Below are positions 8,354-9,801 of a DNA stretch of 9,801 bases, piece after piece. The stretch is from an uncultured Pseudomonadota bacterium (GTDB taxonomy: Bacteria; Pseudomonadota; Gammaproteobacteria; Steroidobacterales; Steroidobacteraceae), in NCBI GenBank assembly GCA_903890265.1, contig CAITAM010000558.1, forward strand, positions 1-9,801. The letters run 5' to 3'. The notes below the pieces were generated by a model. It did not search any database. It was not told the DNA's origin and saw only the letters and a list, made by a program, of their open reading frames with translations. Positions within the stretch are counted from its first letter, which is position 1, and each line of letters opens with the position of its first letter. Made by a program: the position numbers and the translations under genes.

Positions 8354-8379
8354 TCCCGGCGCGGCCACCCGCGCCGGGA
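8354..8379 (+). terminator. Stem-loop downstream of katG, probable terminator
   Basis: A perfect 11-base stem, TCCCGGCGCGG (8354-8364) with CCGCGCCGGGA (8369-8379), closes a CCAC tetraloop 38 bp after the katG stop. Such stability just past a stop codon suggests transcription termination or mRNA 3'-end protection. There is no T-run after it, so it is not a canonical intrinsic terminator. The rest of 8380-8480 shows no gene or clear promoter. Confidence 0.5.
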
Positions 8380-8480
8380 CCCGGGACCCTCGCGCCAATC
8401 GCGAGGAGTTCCGCCGGTCACGTCGCGACGCGCCGTCCGGTGCGGTGGCGCCCGGTTGCCAAACGACGTGGTGCCCGGTC

Positions 8481-9801
8481 ATGCTGGCCCTCGCCGGGAT
8501 GTCCGGGACTGTGAGCCGCGCCGTGACCCTGAAGCCGTCCGAATACGCCGAACTCGATGCGGTCGACATTGCCCGTGCCGTCACGGCAGGTGAATTGTCG
8601 GCCGTTGAGGTCACGGAAGCGGCAATCGCGGCCGTTGAAGCCCTGAATCCGACCCTGAATGCGCTGGTCCTGCAGGACTTCGAGCGCGCGCGACATCGGG
8701 CGCGGACGGTTGATCCGCACGCGCCGCTCGCCGGCGTGCCGTTTCTCGTCAAGGACATCGACGTCTACACCGAGGAGTGGCCGACCACCCTGTCGTCGCG
8801 GTTTTTCGCGACGGCTGCGCCACGACCGGACAGCACGATTGTCCGGCGCTGGCGGGACGCCGGGACGGTCTTTCTCGGCAAGACCAACACGCCGGAGTTT
8901 GCGGCCGATTTCATCACGGAGCCTGCCTTTCGCGGCGTGACCCGCAATCCCTGGGACGGACAGCGCACCGTGGGCGGCTCGAGCGGCGGCGCGGCGGCTG
9001 CCGTCGCCAGCGGCATGGTGCCCGTGGCACACGGCTCGGACGTCGGTGGCTCCATTCGCGTGCCGGCGGCGGCCTGCGGGCTGTTCGGCCTCAAGCCCTC
9101 GCGCGGCCTGAATCCCGTTGGCCCCTACGTCGGCGAGATCGGCAGTGGGCTTGACTGCGAACACGTGATTTCCCGCAGCGTGCGCGACAGCGCGGCGTTC
9201 CTTGATGTCACCGCGGGCCCGGAGCCCGGCGCCCCCTACCTCGTGTCGCGCAGCGTCGAGTCCTACCTTCGGGCGCTCGAGGCCCCGACCGGGCGGCTTA
9301 AAGTCGCCTGTATCGATCGGCCGCTGGACGGCGAACCGGTCGATCCGGAGATCGCCACCGCCTTCGCGGCGGCACAGGCCCTGCTGGCGCGGCAGGGCCA
9401 CGAACTGGTGCCAACGCAGTTTCCGGCGGCCGTCGCCGCCGAGGTCGCCGGCGAGGGCTGGTCGGTGCTGTGGCTCATGGATGTCGCCATGGCCATCCGT
9501 GAGCGCACCCTCGAACTCGGCCGTCCGCCGGCGGAGGGGGAAATCGAGCCGCTGTCGCAGCACATCGAGCGTCGTATTGCGCGCCTGAGCGGGCTCGAAT
9601 ACATCGAGGTGACACGCCTCGCCCACCGGGTCCGGCTGGCGATGGCCCACGCTTTTAGCGATTTCGACCTGATCATGACGCCGGCAACCGGCACGTTGCC
9701 GCCGACGCTCGGGACCATCAACACCTCGTCACTGCCGTTTGACTTCGACCGCTGGTGTCAGGTTGCCTACCGGTTCGCGCCGTTCTCCGAGGTCTTCAAC
9801 G
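8481..9801 (+). CDS. Amidase-signature hydrolase, 6-aminohexanoate cyclic-dimer hydrolase (NylA)-like, 3' end beyond window
   Basis: The visible 440 residues form an amidase-signature enzyme, which hydrolyses amide bonds with a Ser-cisSer-Lys triad. Counting from the ATG at 8481, the triad is K91 (VPFLVKDID), S167 (GGSSGG) and S191 (GSDVGGSIR). The 24-residue spacing of the two serines equals that in fatty acid amide hydrolase. CGLFGLKPSRG (199-209) and DVTAGPEPGAPY further on resemble the NylA-type branch, as does the roughly 490-residue length implied, so about 50 residues are missing at the right edge. It lacks the features expected of a GatA in a gatCAB operon and has no GatB or GatC neighbour. 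The start is uncertain: in-frame ATGs at 8481 and 8499 and GTGs at 8511 and 8523 are all possible, none with a strong ribosome binding site. No signal peptide is evident. True substrate is unknown; NylA-like members often act on linear or cyclic amides. Confidence 0.88.
   Translation, partial: MLALAGMSGTVSRAVTLKPSEYAELDAVDIARAVTAGELSAVEVTEAAIAAVEALNPTLNALVLQDFERARHRARTVDPHAPLAGVPFLVKDIDVYTEEWPTTLSSRFFATAAPRPDSTIVRRWRDAGTVFLGKTNTPEFAADFITEPAFRGVTRNPWDGQRTVGGSSGGAAAAVASGMVPVAHGSDVGGSIRVPAAACGLFGLKPSRGLNPVGPYVGEIGSGLDCEHVISRSVRDSAAFLDVTAGPEPGAPYLVSRSVESYLRALEAPTGRLKVACIDRPLDGEPVDPEIATAFAAAQALLARQGHELVPTQFPAAVAAEVAGEGWSVLWLMDVAMAIRERTLELGRPPAEGEIEPLSQHIERRIARLSGLEYIEVTRLAHRVRLAMAHAFSDFDLIMTPATGTLPPTLGTINTSSLPFDFDRWCQVAYRFAPFSEVFN

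Noticed and set aside
8418..9650. A 410-codon minus-strand open frame
   Set aside because: It is antisense to the amidase gene, which carries an intact catalytic triad; no domain is visible in the minus frame.

Overview
The window is GC-rich, tightly packed bacterial DNA. It has short intergenic gaps, GTG and TTG starts, and long spurious antisense reading frames typical of a high-GC genome. The gene set (TrmO-type tRNA methylase, AraC regulator with an N-terminal cupin-like region, KatG, Fe-S-type uracil-DNA glycosylase relative, NylA-like amidase) suggests a high-GC proteobacterium, perhaps a gammaproteobacterium. Nothing in the sequence fixes the genus. I counted nine protein genes, two of them cut by the window edges, plus one possible small leader ORF. 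I saw no RNA gene, insertion sequence, CRISPR array or phage gene.

Left half (1-3600, minus strand): a colinear gene run read right to left. It contains an exported beta-lactamase-fold serine hydrolase, trmO (TTG start just after the previous stop), a DUF1330 protein, and a class III PLP aminotransferase that runs off the left edge. Gaps of 15-60 bp suggest co-transcription. The four products do not form an obvious single pathway.

Middle (3677-6119): an AraC-family regulator (minus strand) diverges from an AhpD/carboxymuconolactone-decarboxylase-like protein with a CxxC...H redox motif. Next come a GC-rich hairpin, a possible 23-codon leader ORF with a good ribosome binding site, and a uracil-DNA-glycosylase-superfamily protein whose ATG overlaps the leader stop.

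Right half (6120-9801, plus strand): a complete catalase-peroxidase KatG stands behind an AT-rich regulatory island. That island holds an OxyR/LysR-type palindrome and a weak sigma70-like promoter. KatG is followed by a strong stem-loop and then an amidase-signature hydrolase resembling 6-aminohexanoate cyclic-dimer hydrolase (NylA), cut by the right edge.

The clearest functional theme is 4511-8315: a thiol peroxidase-like AhpD relative, a DNA-repair-type glycosylase and KatG lie side by side, which reads as an oxidative-stress neighbourhood. I did not find a clearly new multi-gene system. The best leads are the katG control region, the leader-ORF arrangement of the glycosylase gene, and the substrate-unknown aminotransferase/DUF1330 pair.
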